Origin: Spirochaetaceae bacterium
Lineage (GTDB): Bacteria > Spirochaetota > Leptospiria > Leptospirales > Leptonemataceae
Assembly: GCA_002730875.1 (NCBI GenBank)
Contig: PCBI01000005.1
Span: forward strand, 124,001-188,000
Length of the DNA: 64,000 bases
Reading direction: 5' to 3'
The position numbers and the translations under genes are program-made. The notes below the pieces were generated by a model. The model was given only the letters and a program-made list of their open reading frames with translations. It did not search any database and was not told the origin of the DNA. Of the stretch, positions 7,665-17,144 are shown piece by piece; positions within the stretch are counted from its first letter, which is position 1; each line of letters begins with the position of its first letter.

Positions 7665-9941
7665 TCAATCCTGCCTGCGAATGCGCTCTCGGTAAGCCTG
7701 GCCGGCGATGGGAAACTCGGCAATTGGCCCCCAGAACAGGAAACCGGTGGCTCCACCGTCAAGACTGCCCTGCATCTGTTGCGCCATGTAGTCGTAGCCA
7801 TATCCCCAGATATGGTTCATCATGGGAAATGCCTGAAGCCAGGGACGAATGGAAAACAGCCCCCGGGACATTCGCAGCGGTCTTTCGGTGCCCAGTTCGA
7901 GCAAGCGATGCACTCGCGTATCTCGCGGGTAGTGATTCAAATAGTGGGTTCCGAAATGGGACGAATAATGCATGGGAGATACGAAATCTACCGACGATCC
8001 CATCTCCAGCACATCCTGCCCGATCACGGCGCCTGCCCTGTAGATCCCATTGTATCCAAAGATATCGATGCTGATGGGAGCCTTCAAGGAGAAGCGCGCT
8101 CTTCGCAGAAACGACTCGATAGCCTCTGTGCGATACGCCCCTTCCGGCGCATGCGAAAAGAGGCACTGATAGATCGGGCCATCGGAAGGAAAGCGAATGT
8201 AGTCAAACTGAATCTCATCAAATCCAAGTTCCAGGACTTCCCGGGCCACTGCCAGATTGTAGGCCTGCACTTCCTGGGAGAAAGGATCCGTCCATTGCTC
8301 GTCGCCTTCCACAGTCCAGGGACCGCCCGAATATCTATTCTTGATGGCGTTGCGATGTCCCTTGTACTTATGCATTCGCAAATCCTTAAACACAACCTGC
8401 CGCGCGATGGTATAGATGCCGTGTTCCTTGAACTTCTTAACCAGCGCTCGAACGGGAGCGATTTCCCGGTCATTATTCATTTCCCGGGCCATGGGTAGCT
8501 CAGAACCATACAGCAGCCGACCAAAATCGTCTTTCACGTCGATTACCACGGCATTGAAGCCATATCTTTCGATCAGACTAAATACCAGGGGTTGCTTGAT
8601 ACGCGCAGAGGTGGGCGAAACATAGAAAGCGCTCAAGACTTCCGGGCGCTTCACTTCCGTTTTGGGAGCCGGCCGCAGCGAAACCATCGGTCCTTCGTGA
8701 ACAAGATAGGGGCCCAACGCCAGGGACTGAAAAGGCGTCGGTTTCGTCTCCAACTCATGCCCGTTTTGTCCGTTTTCAGACCGATGGGCCGATTTCGATT
8801 CCGAAACCCTGGATCTGTCTTCACTGACTCTTCCGCTAAAGCGATCCACCGGCATTAGATCCCCGGTTTGCAAATCAAAGAAAAAGCTTCCTTCGGTTCC
8901 GATCAGCAGACAGCCACGGGTATCGCAGTCCATGGATTCGTTCACTGCATCGGTGGCGGCTCCCGGAACCCTGCGAAAGCTAAAACCAGAAGAACCCGGT
9001 CGCGTAGATGCTGTAGCCACACCGGGATCAAAGAGTGTGGCGGCTATTAATGTTTCTGTGGTTGGAAGCCAGCGAAGATCTAGAATGTGCTCATAAAAGG
9101 TAACGCCGGGTTCATGAAGCAGGCCTGGTAGCCCTGCGTTGAAATCGGAAACTCGTACGGCAATGGGGCCCAATTCTAGATTGCCTTGAATAGAAAGACG
9201 CTTCACGCCATTGTAGGCGGTACCCAGAAAAATTTGATTAACCTTGCCTTTGCCGTCCACGCTGGCCGCCACAGAGGCGAATATGTTTCTGGACTTTAGA
9301 CCGGAAAGGCCCTTGAAGTCCAGCGCTGTAAACGTTTTTCCTCCATCCCGGGATAGCAGAATGTCCTGAATGTTCACCGCCAGAATGATTCGCGAATCCC
9401 GGGGATGCTGCCAGATTCCAACCACGTCGCGATATAGAGGAGGGTCGCACTCGCCCTCTTTTTCTCCTACATATCGCATGGGCTGACTCTCCGGTCGATG
9501 GAAGGTCTGCCCTCCATCATCGGAAATCAATAGTCCGGCGTTACGGAAGGACACAAAAATACGCGCGAAATCGCCTTCGTCGGACTGGCCTTTTTCCACA
9601 TGTACAGGTTTACCATATGTGTTATGCCATCGCACGAAAACAGGATAGCTCCTTCGTGCCCAGTAGTCCCGGGCGTCGTATCCGCTACAGTCCCGGGGCG
9701 CCTTCTGCAGCCATTCATTGTAATGGGAGATCTCTCTGGATGAGGGGGCCAGAAAACCGGTAGCCGGACCAGTAAGGGTGGCCGAATCTTCGCTTTCCTG
9801 CCAGACAATGGCCGGGCGTATCTCCTGAGCTTGAGAAAAGCCCGGAGGCTCTGCAGGCAGAGGCTGCTTTTGCAGTTCCCCCGATACGCATTGCCCCGTT
9901 AGTATCAAAACGCTTGAAAGCAAGAACCATCTATACATCAT
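7665..9941 (-). CDS. secreted beta-propeller / DUF4015 glycoside-hydrolase-like protein
   Basis: A two-part exported protein of about 758 residues. The chosen ATG (9941) follows a GGGAAGG site and begins a signal peptide M-M-Y-R-W-F-L-L ending near T-G-Q-C, possibly a lipobox with Gln at -1. The N-terminal half carries Asp-box motifs (S-D-D-G-G-Q-T-F and S-R-D-G-G-K-T-F) and propeller-like strands, as in sialidase/YCF48-type folds. The C-terminal ~320 residues match the DUF4015 putative glycosidase family, with V-V-I-D-V-K-D-D-x-G, F-D-E-I-Q-F-D-Y-I-R-F-P-S-D-G and a D-F-V-S-P-M-H-Y-S block. A role in cutting an envelope or extracellular polysaccharide is inferred. An upstream in-frame start at 10046 is less likely because the signal peptide would be internal. 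Confidence 0.85.
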   Translation of the reverse strand: MMYRWFLLSSVLILTGQCVSGELQKQPLPAEPPGFSQAQEIRPAIVWQESEDSATLTGPATGFLAPSSREISHYNEWLQKAPRDCSGYDARDYWARRSYPVFVRWHNTYGKPVHVEKGQSDEGDFARIFVSFRNAGLLISDDGGQTFHRPESQPMRYVGEKEGECDPPLYRDVVGIWQHPRDSRIILAVNIQDILLSRDGGKTFTALDFKGLSGLKSRNIFASVAASVDGKGKVNQIFLGTAYNGVKRLSIQGNLELGPIAVRVSDFNAGLPGLLHEPGVTFYEHILDLRWLPTTETLIAATLFDPGVATASTRPGSSGFSFRRVPGAATDAVNESMDCDTRGCLLIGTEGSFFFDLQTGDLMPVDRFSGRVSEDRSRVSESKSAHRSENGQNGHELETKPTPFQSLALGPYLVHEGPMVSLRPAPKTEVKRPEVLSAFYVSPTSARIKQPLVFSLIERYGFNAVVIDVKDDFGRLLYGSELPMAREMNNDREIAPVRALVKKFKEHGIYTIARQVVFKDLRMHKYKGHRNAIKNRYSGGPWTVEGDEQWTDPFSQEVQAYNLAVAREVLELGFDEIQFDYIRFPSDGPIYQCLFSHAPEGAYRTEAIESFLRRARFSLKAPISIDIFGYNGIYRAGAVIGQDVLEMGSSVDFVSPMHYSSHFGTHYLNHYPRDTRVHRLLELGTERPLRMSRGLFSIRPWLQAFPMMNHIWGYGYDYMAQQMQGSLDGGATGFLFWGPIAEFPIAGQAYRERIRRQD

Positions 9942-10170
9942 CCTGGCGACCTTCCCCTTTTCCTCTAAGCTCACATCCCGGACCTGGGACCCAGGGATTC
10001 GAGAACCATTTCTGAATCGTGCCCGGTAGGCGCCACAGATTCGCATTCTGGCTCATCCCTGGACGTCCCTGAATACCCTGTATTCCTACGCAATCCTTTT
10101 CGTGCTATTCTTTGCATAATTTCTGTCTCACATAGACAGAAAAGCCCTTTTTGACGGCGGATGTAATTCT

Positions 10171-10400
10171 ACCCGGTTAAGCCGGGTTCGCAGAGCTTCG
10201 GCCCGGTTGTCCGGGCTCGGAGGGCTTCGCAGAGATTCAACCGGGTTCACAGAGCTTCGGCGCAGTTGCCGGGATTCGGAGCGATTCAGCAGGGTTGCCC
10301 GACGTTGGGTGCGCTTGCCGGGGTTCGGAGGGATTTGGAGCGATTCAGCCAGATTCGCGGAGGAGCGGCGGGCTTAGCGGGATTCGACCGGGCTTGCCCT
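10171..10400. repeat. degenerate GC-rich tandem repeat (~28-30 bp unit)
   Basis: The long gap 9942-10585 contains a block of loosely repeated units beginning CCGGG(T/C/A)TCG, such as those starting at 10182, 10211, 10241 and 10269 (28-30 bases each, containing variants of GAGCTTCGGC and GGTTG). Further, more diverged units run on to about 10400. Units are too diverged and lack constant spacers, so this is not a CRISPR array. No open frame across it looks like protein. The rest of the gap holds the leader of the DUF4015 gene and a terminator. Confidence 0.65.
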
Positions 10401-10490
10401 GGACATTTCTCCGAGCTGCATCGCGGTAATGAACATCGATTCAGTAGGAGTGCCAGTCGGACGAAGACATTCTGATAATGCGACGCGAAC

Positions 10491-10522
10491 AAATAAAAAC
10501 GCCCCGAAAGATTTCGGGGCGT
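10491..10522 (-). terminator. rho-independent terminator of the XPB helicase gene
   Basis: On the minus strand a perfect stem ACGCCCCGAAA/TTTCGGGGCGT (10499-10522) is followed by TTTTTATTT, 64 bases after the stop codon of the helicase gene at 10586. This is the clearest intrinsic terminator in the window. Confidence 0.85.
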
Positions 10523-10585
10523 TTGCAGCCTTTGGACGGCTCCCGTCCGGGCCCTACCAGTGATAGGACTCAGGTTTCGGAGTTT

Positions 10586-12301
10586 TCACTTCTGTAGAAT
10601 GGTCTCCCGGGCTCGGCCTGCCATTTCCTTGAACTGCTCAAAGGTATAGATTTGATACTCGTAACCTTGCTCAGTAAGGAAGAGCTGTCGGTTCTGGCCA
10701 AATCGCTCTTCGGTGGTATCCCGGCTCACCACGGAATAGAAGAATGCCATATTCTGATCTTCTTTTGGTCGAAGCACCCGGCCCAATCGCTGAGCCTCTT
10801 CCTGTCGGGAACCAAAGGTACCACTAACCTGAATGGCCACACTGGCATCCGGAAGGTCAATAGAGAAGTTGGCTACCCTGGATACGATCAAGCAGGTGAT
10901 TTCGCCGTTCCGGAAAGCGGAATACAACCTCTCCCTTTCCAGCAGCGGAGTCTTACCGGTAATGATGGGAAAATCAAAGTGCTTGGAGATCTCTTCCAGC
11001 TGATTCAGATATTGTCCAATAATCAGAACATTGTGACGACCGTGCTCCTCCAAAACCCTTTCGATCACATCGAGCTTTCCGGGGTTCTCGGAAGCGAGTC
11101 TGTACTTTTCTCTGTCGTCGGACAATGAGTACTTCATGCGAAGCTCTTCATCCATATCCACGCGAATTTCGATGCATTTCGCATTGGCAATCCAGGACTG
11201 TTTTTCAAGCTCTTTCCAGGGCACATCGTACTTCTTCGGCCCAATAAGCGAGAATACGTCTTCTTCCAGACCGTCCTCGCGCACCAGGGTTGCGGTAAGG
11301 CCCAGTCTTCGCTTGGCCTGCAGCTCGGACGTCATTCTGAACACCGGAGCGGGAAGTAAATGCACCTCATCATAAACGATTAGGCCCCAGTTGTTGGCGC
11401 TAAACAAGTTGAAGTGTGTAAACTCGCCGCCTTTCTTTTTGCGATGAGTAATGATGTTATAGGTCGCTATGGTGATTGGCTTGATTTCTTTCTTTTCGCC
11501 GCTGTATTCGCCGATGTCTTCTTCCGGGATGGTAGTCTTGTCCAGGATCTCATTTTTCCACTGACGAATGGAAAGCGTATTGGTAACCAGAATCAGAGTC
11601 TGAGCCCCGACGATTTGCATGACGCCGATGCCGACGATAGTCTTTCCGGCGCCGCATGGCAGAACAATAACTCCGGATCCCCCTTCGCGAGAACCGCCGG
11701 CATGAAACACCTCTACGGACTGACGCTGATAGTCGCGCATGATGAAATCTCTACCAGAGAGCGTAGTAGGACGCAGATTGAAGCTGTAGGCCACGCCTTC
11801 GTCGTAGCCGGCCAGATCCTGCACAGGATATCCAATGCGAATCAAAGCCTGCTTGATGTGCCCTCTGTAATCCTTGTTTACCAGGATTCGTCCGTCTTCT
11901 ACTTCCTCGATGTAGGGCTGAACGTTTCGATGATGGGCGATTTCATTCAGGAATGGTTTCTCGTCCGAAGCGATGTAGAGCGAACCATCGTCCTCCCGAA
12001 CCAGGCGAACTTTTCCGTAGCGGGAAATCTGTTCCTTGATTTCGTTTTCGATGTTCTTTGGCACCGGATACTTGGAGTATTCGTTCAGCGCAGCGATGAT
12101 TTCGTCTGCGCTCATCTTGCTGGATGCCGCATTCCATAAAGACAGGGGAGTAATGCGATAGGTGTGTATGTGTTCCGGGCTCTTTTCTAGCTCGGCAAAG
12201 CGGCTTACCTGGCTACGGCAATCCTCAAACTTCTCGTTGTCTACCTGGAGAAGCATGGTGCGATCTGATTGTACGATTAATGGATTGGAAATATCCGGCA
12301 T
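10586..12301 (-). CDS. XPB/Rad25-type DNA helicase
   Basis: A superfamily 2 DNA helicase of about 571 residues, predicted to unwind DNA 3' to 5' using ATP in repair or transcription-coupled processes. An N-terminal XPB-specific region (helicase C-3/damage-recognition-like, about 1-180) precedes the motor. Walker A is L-P-C-G-A-G-K-T at about 214-221, motif II D-E-V-H at 311-314, motif III L-T-A-T near 336, and a C-terminal helicase half contains Q-x-x-G-R-V-x-R near 520. ATG 12301 has GAGG six bases upstream; an in-frame TTG at 12313 is less likely. Bacterial XPB homologues are known in several phyla including spirochaetes. The gene appears monocistronic and ends in a strong terminator. Confidence 0.9.
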   Translation of the reverse strand: MPDISNPLIVQSDRTMLLQVDNEKFEDCRSQVSRFAELEKSPEHIHTYRITPLSLWNAASSKMSADEIIAALNEYSKYPVPKNIENEIKEQISRYGKVRLVREDDGSLYIASDEKPFLNEIAHHRNVQPYIEEVEDGRILVNKDYRGHIKQALIRIGYPVQDLAGYDEGVAYSFNLRPTTLSGRDFIMRDYQRQSVEVFHAGGSREGGSGVIVLPCGAGKTIVGIGVMQIVGAQTLILVTNTLSIRQWKNEILDKTTIPEEDIGEYSGEKKEIKPITIATYNIITHRKKKGGEFTHFNLFSANNWGLIVYDEVHLLPAPVFRMTSELQAKRRLGLTATLVREDGLEEDVFSLIGPKKYDVPWKELEKQSWIANAKCIEIRVDMDEELRMKYSLSDDREKYRLASENPGKLDVIERVLEEHGRHNVLIIGQYLNQLEEISKHFDFPIITGKTPLLERERLYSAFRNGEITCLIVSRVANFSIDLPDASVAIQVSGTFGSRQEEAQRLGRVLRPKEDQNMAFFYSVVSRDTTEERFGQNRQLFLTEQGYEYQIYTFEQFKEMAGRARETILQK

Positions 12302-12586
12302 AGAAAACCTCAAACCCTAAGGCGCAAGGATACCCCTGATGTCAAGGGTTTCCGGCAACCGTGCTCACTTTTACGGCGTAGTCGCCGGTAGCCCGGCTCC
12401 GGGCGCCTGGATTGACCCGAATTGCGCTCCGACAGTGCGAATTGCATGTTCGAGTCTGTATTACAATACTAATGCAGACCCGGGGGTGCGCATCTATAGA
12501 ATTCCGGTTGAAGGCAAAAAACTCGCAGACAAAACTTGCAAAAAAGAATCGACGGTAGGTGCTTTCTTTATTAGGAGCCGCGAGCA

Positions 12587-13342
12587 TTGCCCAACTTCAA
12601 AGATCATTTTTCCCGACAGTCCGAAGACTACGCCCGATTCAGGCCGCATTATCCGGACCATCTTTTCCAGGCCCTTGGCTCGCTGTGCGCCGATCATAGT
12701 CTGGCTGCCGACATCGGCACCGGTAGCGGTCAATGCGCCGTCCGTCTCGCGGATTTCTTTGAAAATGTCATAGCGCTGGATCCAAGCGAAAATCAGGTCT
12801 CAAAAGCGCAGAAGCACCCTTCTGTGCGATATGCCGTGGCGCCAGCCGAAAACACCGGATGCGAAGCGGCCAGCGCGGACCTGATAACAGTAGCCCAGGC
12901 CTTGCACTGGTTCGAGCATGAAGCTTTCTTTCAGGAAGCCCATCGCATTCTGCGACCCGGCGGCCTGCTGGCGGCTTTTGGCTACGGCCATCACTTTGTG
13001 GAAGGTTGTCAGGAAACCATGGATCAATTCTATCACAATGTGGTGGGTCCCTACTGGCCTCCAGAACGAGAAAGCATCGAAGCTAGATACGAAGACATCA
13101 TCCGTCCAGAATGGCTCATACCTTTGGAACCTCCGGATGTGGCAATGAGCGCGAGCTGGAACAAAAAGCAACTACTGGGCTACATTTCCACCTGGTCGGC
13201 GGTGCAACGATACAGGGATGCGATGGGCCATGATCCAGTGAAGGTACTGGAGGAATCTTTAAGGCAGTGCTGGCCCAATGCAGACGAGGAAAAAACCGTT
13301 CGCTGGCCCTTCTTCTTTGTTATCGGGCGAAAGCCGGAGTAG
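12587..13342 (+). CDS. class I SAM-dependent methyltransferase
   Basis: A 251-residue cytosolic methyltransferase. SAM-binding motif I is A-D-I-G-T-G-S-G-Q at about residues 41-49, motif II V-I-A-L-D-P-S-E follows, and A-Q-A-L-H-W-F near 105 matches the Methyltransf_11/UbiE-like pattern that acts on small molecules. The start is a TTG at 12587, chosen because AGGAG lies nine bases upstream and the protein begins directly with the family-typical F-x-D-H-F-S-x-x-x-x-x-Y-A-x-F-R-P-x-Y-P. The next gene starts about 117 bases downstream. The substrate is unknown. Confidence 0.88.
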   Translation: MPNFKDHFSRQSEDYARFRPHYPDHLFQALGSLCADHSLAADIGTGSGQCAVRLADFFENVIALDPSENQVSKAQKHPSVRYAVAPAENTGCEAASADLITVAQALHWFEHEAFFQEAHRILRPGGLLAAFGYGHHFVEGCQETMDQFYHNVVGPYWPPERESIEARYEDIIRPEWLIPLEPPDVAMSASWNKKQLLGYISTWSAVQRYRDAMGHDPVKVLEESLRQCWPNADEEKTVRWPFFFVIGRKPE

Positions 13343-13459
13343 AAACGGACGCATACCTTGCCCTATCCGGGTTGGCCTGCTGGCGGCAAAAACGGAAACC
13401 GGCGATTCCATTTCCCCACATTCCAATTCTCTACTTTTTTGCAACCGGCGGAGCCTGAA

Positions 13460-14446
13460 ATGGTCCCATCTATTAAGATGAGCCAGATAGAACTTCCCCG
13501 AGCAAAAGGAAAGAAAAGAGCCCTTCTAGTCGAAGGCGGAGGCATGAAAGGAGCTTTCTCCGGCGGGGCTCTGCATGCTTTGCATACGTTCCGTTCTTCC
13601 GAGCAATACGATCTAATACTTGCCGTTTCCTCCGGAGCCTGTTCGGCGGCCTATTACGCTACAACGGCAACCAATGATAGCGAACAACTGGAAAAGAACA
13701 TTCGCATATGGCGCGAAGATCTCACCGGCTGGAAAATGATCTCTCCGCTCAATCCGCTTATTGGTAGATCCTTTCTGGACCAGGGCTATCTCATCGATTA
13801 TCTATTCGGTCATAAGTATCCCATTAACCGACAGTGGCTGGAGAACAAACGAAGCACTCCTTTCTACATTGCGGTAACCAGTATGGAACGTCATCGAGTG
13901 GAATTCGTGCGAGCGACGCCGGACAATCTTACCGATCTACTCAAAGCAGCCACATCGCTACCGGTGGCAACCTGGGGACAACACCCCATGAATGGAGAGC
14001 AATACTCGGATGCAGCCATCATGAATCCCCTGCCCGTGGAAGATTTGATCAATGCTGGCTACAAAGACATTACCGTTGTTTTGAATTCGCCCCTTAAGAA
14101 CCTGTCGCCTCCCGTGCCTCGCTGGTTGGCTGCCCTGGCTTTTCCGGGCCATGTGATGGGCGAATTGATGCATAAGAACCATCATGTGGGCTACAATCGG
14201 GGCAGAGAATTGCTCTCGAACCCGCCGGCCGGAGTCAAATTTCACATCGCCGCGCCGGAGGTGGGCCTTGCGGTGGGATTGACGGGAACCTCGCCAAAGG
14301 ATCTGAATGCTGCGGTGGACCAGGGCTATCTAATTGGCCTGGAAGAGTTTCAGGTATTCAAGAAGAACCACCGACCAACGCGAAAAAGGCGATCCGTCCG
14401 AGCTGGAAGAAGCCAGTCCAGAAACAGGACGGCAGCCCACTCTTGA
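13460..14446 (+). CDS. patatin-like phospholipase
   Basis: A 328-residue patatin-family lipid acyl hydrolase. The oxyanion loop G-G-G-M-K-G lies at 26-31 and the nucleophile elbow reads A-V-S-S-G (55-59, Ser57) instead of G-x-S-x-G. The dyad Asp is in the segment Y-S-D-A-A, where most patatins have D-G. ATG 13460 is chosen because GGAG sits six bases upstream; a second ATG at 13478 is possible. The protein resembles the RssA/YjjU group that hydrolyses phospholipids or lysophospholipids. A basic C-terminal tail rich in Arg and Lys could contact membranes. The neighbouring methyltransferase is on the same strand. Confidence 0.87.
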   Translation: MVPSIKMSQIELPRAKGKKRALLVEGGGMKGAFSGGALHALHTFRSSEQYDLILAVSSGACSAAYYATTATNDSEQLEKNIRIWREDLTGWKMISPLNPLIGRSFLDQGYLIDYLFGHKYPINRQWLENKRSTPFYIAVTSMERHRVEFVRATPDNLTDLLKAATSLPVATWGQHPMNGEQYSDAAIMNPLPVEDLINAGYKDITVVLNSPLKNLSPPVPRWLAALAFPGHVMGELMHKNHHVGYNRGRELLSNPPAGVKFHIAAPEVGLAVGLTGTSPKDLNAAVDQGYLIGLEEFQVFKKNHRPTRKRRSVRAGRSQSRNRTAAHS

Positions 14447-14707
14447 AGGCATAGGTGGCAGGCCGTGCCCGATATCCTGTAAAGGAGAGCCAGCCCTTGC
14501 GTAGCTACAAAGCCTGTGCCAATTCTTTCGCAGGGAATCGCCTGCAGTACAATAGAAAAGCGCGACACCGCCGACCAAATTCGCCGCGCATCAAGGAGGG
14601 TTCCAAAGCCACAGGACAGTGAGACATGGAGCTTCCCGGAGCGCGGCTATCGAGCACTGGACCAGACCTATCGCCAAACGTTACCACTGATTCCCAACAC
14701 AGCGTCG

Positions 14708-16678
14708 TCATAGACAGCCATTGGTGGGCTCGTAGGGACCAATACTGTGCAAGCCGTCGTCTCCCGGCCGGGTTCTGAAATCGGCGTCGGGACGGATGGT
14801 GCCGCTATAGGTTGTCGGGTCCACTCCCCCCTGAACCAAAAGACAGGGAGAACTGGCCGAATAGTGGAAATCTCCGGCGCCCGGATTCACGAAGATGGGA
14901 TCCATGGATAGGTTGGATTTGGTGCCCGCATTTGTGTACATTGTAGCGCAGCCGGGCGTACCGAACGTTCCGCGATTCGCCGGAACGGAGAATCCCTCGT
15001 CGCAGATAATGCTATAGGCGATCCCCAGGCTGTTTTCCATCAAGCCATCCGGACAAACGAACAGGTTGTTGGAATCCAGATGAACGGTATTGGGTAGTGC
15101 TACGCTCTCTCGCATACAGAAGGACTGAGCGCTCATAGTATTTCCCAGTATGATATTGTTGTAAATCGCGCCCCCCGCCAGAGCAGTCTGAAAGTGTATG
15201 CCAGCGCTCGTGCCCGTATTGGCCTGCCCGGCAATGATCATATTGTGCATGATATTGTACGAAGTAAGGGAAGCTATGAGAATGGTGGTGGTATTGTCCG
15301 CTACGCCGGTGAAAATACCGTTTGTATGGATGTTTCCGGTCCCTCCCAGAAGCACAATGGGTTCCGCATTGTTCACTGCGCCGTTTGTAATGATTTGATT
15401 TCTGTACAGGTCCATCCCTCCGGCGCTTAGAACGACAGCCCTTGCGGTGCCTGCGGTATTTCCCTGGATTTCGATTCGGTTGCCGGTGATGATGCTAATG
15501 CCGCTACCGGACAGGTCCAGAGCTACACGAAGACCTGTGCCGTTTCCGCCCATGATATGATTGTTCGTCAACCGGACGGCGCCGTTCACCACAACACCGT
15601 AGGAATTTGGCGCGGTGCTTTCATCGCCTACAATGGCAAATCCATCGATAACGGTGGAGACGTTTACGGTGCCCGGCACCCGAATATGGCATGGTCCTAC
15701 CCCGCAGAGGCTTCCAGTACCGGTGATAATTGAATTGCGAGCCCCGGGAAAGCGATTGGAAAAATCGGTGGTGAAGCTTCCCATCAGGGATATGCGGTTG
15801 GACATGTTGATCGCATTGCCGCTCAGATCGTACACGTCGCGAAAATGGGGGGCTGTGGCATTGGGTGGACCTTCGGCCACCAGTACGGCACAATCGATAG
15901 TGCCGTTACAGCCGGCGGTCACAAGTTCATTGATGGCATAGTTGATCGTGGCGCAGGCCCCGACCACCGTACCACAGGTGCCGGCATCGGCGCCGGTGGT
16001 AGCCACATAGGCCACATTGGTGGCCACCAGGTAGGTCAGATTTACGGTCATGGAAACCGTTCCATCCGATGACTGACAGTTGTTGAGCGTAAGAAAATTG
16101 AAGGATCCGCTACCCCAACCTGCGGTGCTCAATACCAGGGTATCGTTGGCAACGTTGGTGGTTTGCAGAGTTGCAGAAGAGACGTCAGTACCGAGGTTGG
16201 ACCCCAGAGGGGGCGTAGTATTATCCACGGTACAACCGGTCATCGAGCGAGAAAAAACCAGGCGAATGTCCTGCGTACTCTGAAGGACAGAGTCATTAGC
16301 GGGAGTAACGGTAGCCACCCGAAGACAGTCCACACGAACATTGTCTACATTGGCATTCACAGTACCGGATCCGTTTGCAATGGTACATTCGTACCCGGCC
16401 GGCCTGGTCTGAATGACAACGCTGTAGCTGCTCCCCTCCGGATAGGTGTTGTCAAAGGTATAGGTTCCGGCAGTAGAAATGCTCAGAGTAGAGCTCCCGC
16501 TAACCAGAACCAGGCCCGGATCCTGCAAACCGGTCACAGTAACCGACACTCGAAAGGCGGGACCCTGAGGTGGTAAGCCAAAAAGGGTCTGGTCCGGATA
16601 GTCGTCCACGCATTGGACAGAAAGAGACAGCGAAAGCAAAGCTGCCCCGACGCTGAGTAATCTGGGGAATAGATGCAT
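14708..16678 (-). CDS. secreted beta-helix (choice-of-anchor type) lipoprotein
   Basis: A 656-residue exported protein. The ATG at 16678 starts a hydrophobic signal peptide ending S-V-Q-C, with Cys23 a possible lipidation site with Gln at -1. The N-terminal ~200 residues are Ser/Thr/Val-rich with Ig-like or bacterial-surface repeats (V-T-P-A-N-D-S-V... followed by an R-L-V-F-S-x-S-M segment as in Big_5 domains). From about 270 on, repeated N-N-x-I/N-x-I and G-N-x-I-x-x-G motifs indicate a right-handed parallel beta-helix. The C-terminus has the P-I-F-V-N-P-x-x-x-D-F-H and S-P-C-L pattern of surface polymorphic-type proteins. It is probably a surface-exposed adhesin or polysaccharide-binding protein, but no catalytic residues are evident. 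Confidence 0.75.
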   Translation of the reverse strand: MHLFPRLLSVGAALLSLSLSVQCVDDYPDQTLFGLPPQGPAFRVSVTVTGLQDPGLVLVSGSSTLSISTAGTYTFDNTYPEGSSYSVVIQTRPAGYECTIANGSGTVNANVDNVRVDCLRVATVTPANDSVLQSTQDIRLVFSRSMTGCTVDNTTPPLGSNLGTDVSSATLQTTNVANDTLVLSTAGWGSGSFNFLTLNNCQSSDGTVSMTVNLTYLVATNVAYVATTGADAGTCGTVVGACATINYAINELVTAGCNGTIDCAVLVAEGPPNATAPHFRDVYDLSGNAINMSNRISLMGSFTTDFSNRFPGARNSIITGTGSLCGVGPCHIRVPGTVNVSTVIDGFAIVGDESTAPNSYGVVVNGAVRLTNNHIMGGNGTGLRVALDLSGSGISIITGNRIEIQGNTAGTARAVVLSAGGMDLYRNQIITNGAVNNAEPIVLLGGTGNIHTNGIFTGVADNTTTILIASLTSYNIMHNMIIAGQANTGTSAGIHFQTALAGGAIYNNIILGNTMSAQSFCMRESVALPNTVHLDSNNLFVCPDGLMENSLGIAYSIICDEGFSVPANRGTFGTPGCATMYTNAGTKSNLSMDPIFVNPGAGDFHYSASSPCLLVQGGVDPTTYSGTIRPDADFRTRPGDDGLHSIGPYEPTNGCL

Positions 16679-16726
16679 AAGGGCTCTCCACCAATGTAAT
16701 CCTTCCGCGTGAGGTTGTCTGCACAA

Positions 16727-17144
16727 ACCTGCCGCGTCAGGGTCGGTTCTCTCTTTATTGAAACAACAGTTAGACCGGATAGCTTTTCACCGATATCCCT
16801 GGAGAAAAACGGAAATGTAACAGGTCTGGATCCAGCCAGCCCGCGCCGCCGCCTCTGGCCAAGCTTCCGCGCGGCCGCTCCGTGCCCGGCTGCCTCCCCG
16901 ATCGTAGTTCACCCGCGGACCGGGGCACAAATTGTCCCGGGATAAAGCTATGAAGACTCCCCGAAGGCAGGCACAGTTTACGGCTCAATTCGCCGCAGGG
17001 AGTCATAGTACCAAAGAACAGTCCCGAAAAAATGGGAATCGAAGTTAAAAAAGCTGGCCAGAAGTAAACCGGATGTTACTCTCTGGCGTCCAATTAGGGC
17101 GTTTGGGACCCTGTCCCACGTATATTACCCATGGGGAGTGAGAT
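16727..17144. other. divergent intergenic region with candidate operator
   Basis: Gap between the beta-helix lipoprotein (minus) and the small DUF4189-like gene (plus). Near the plus-strand gene TGGGAC (17104-17109) and GTCCCA (17113-17118) form a 6-3-6 inverted repeat, and TATATT at 17121-17126 could be a -10 box, although no well-spaced -35 box is evident. No other gene or repeat is supported. Confidence 0.35.

Noticed and set aside
10171..10400. Possible CRISPR array
   Set aside because: Units are degenerate, of variable length, with no constant repeat plus unique spacers, and no cas gene is in the window.
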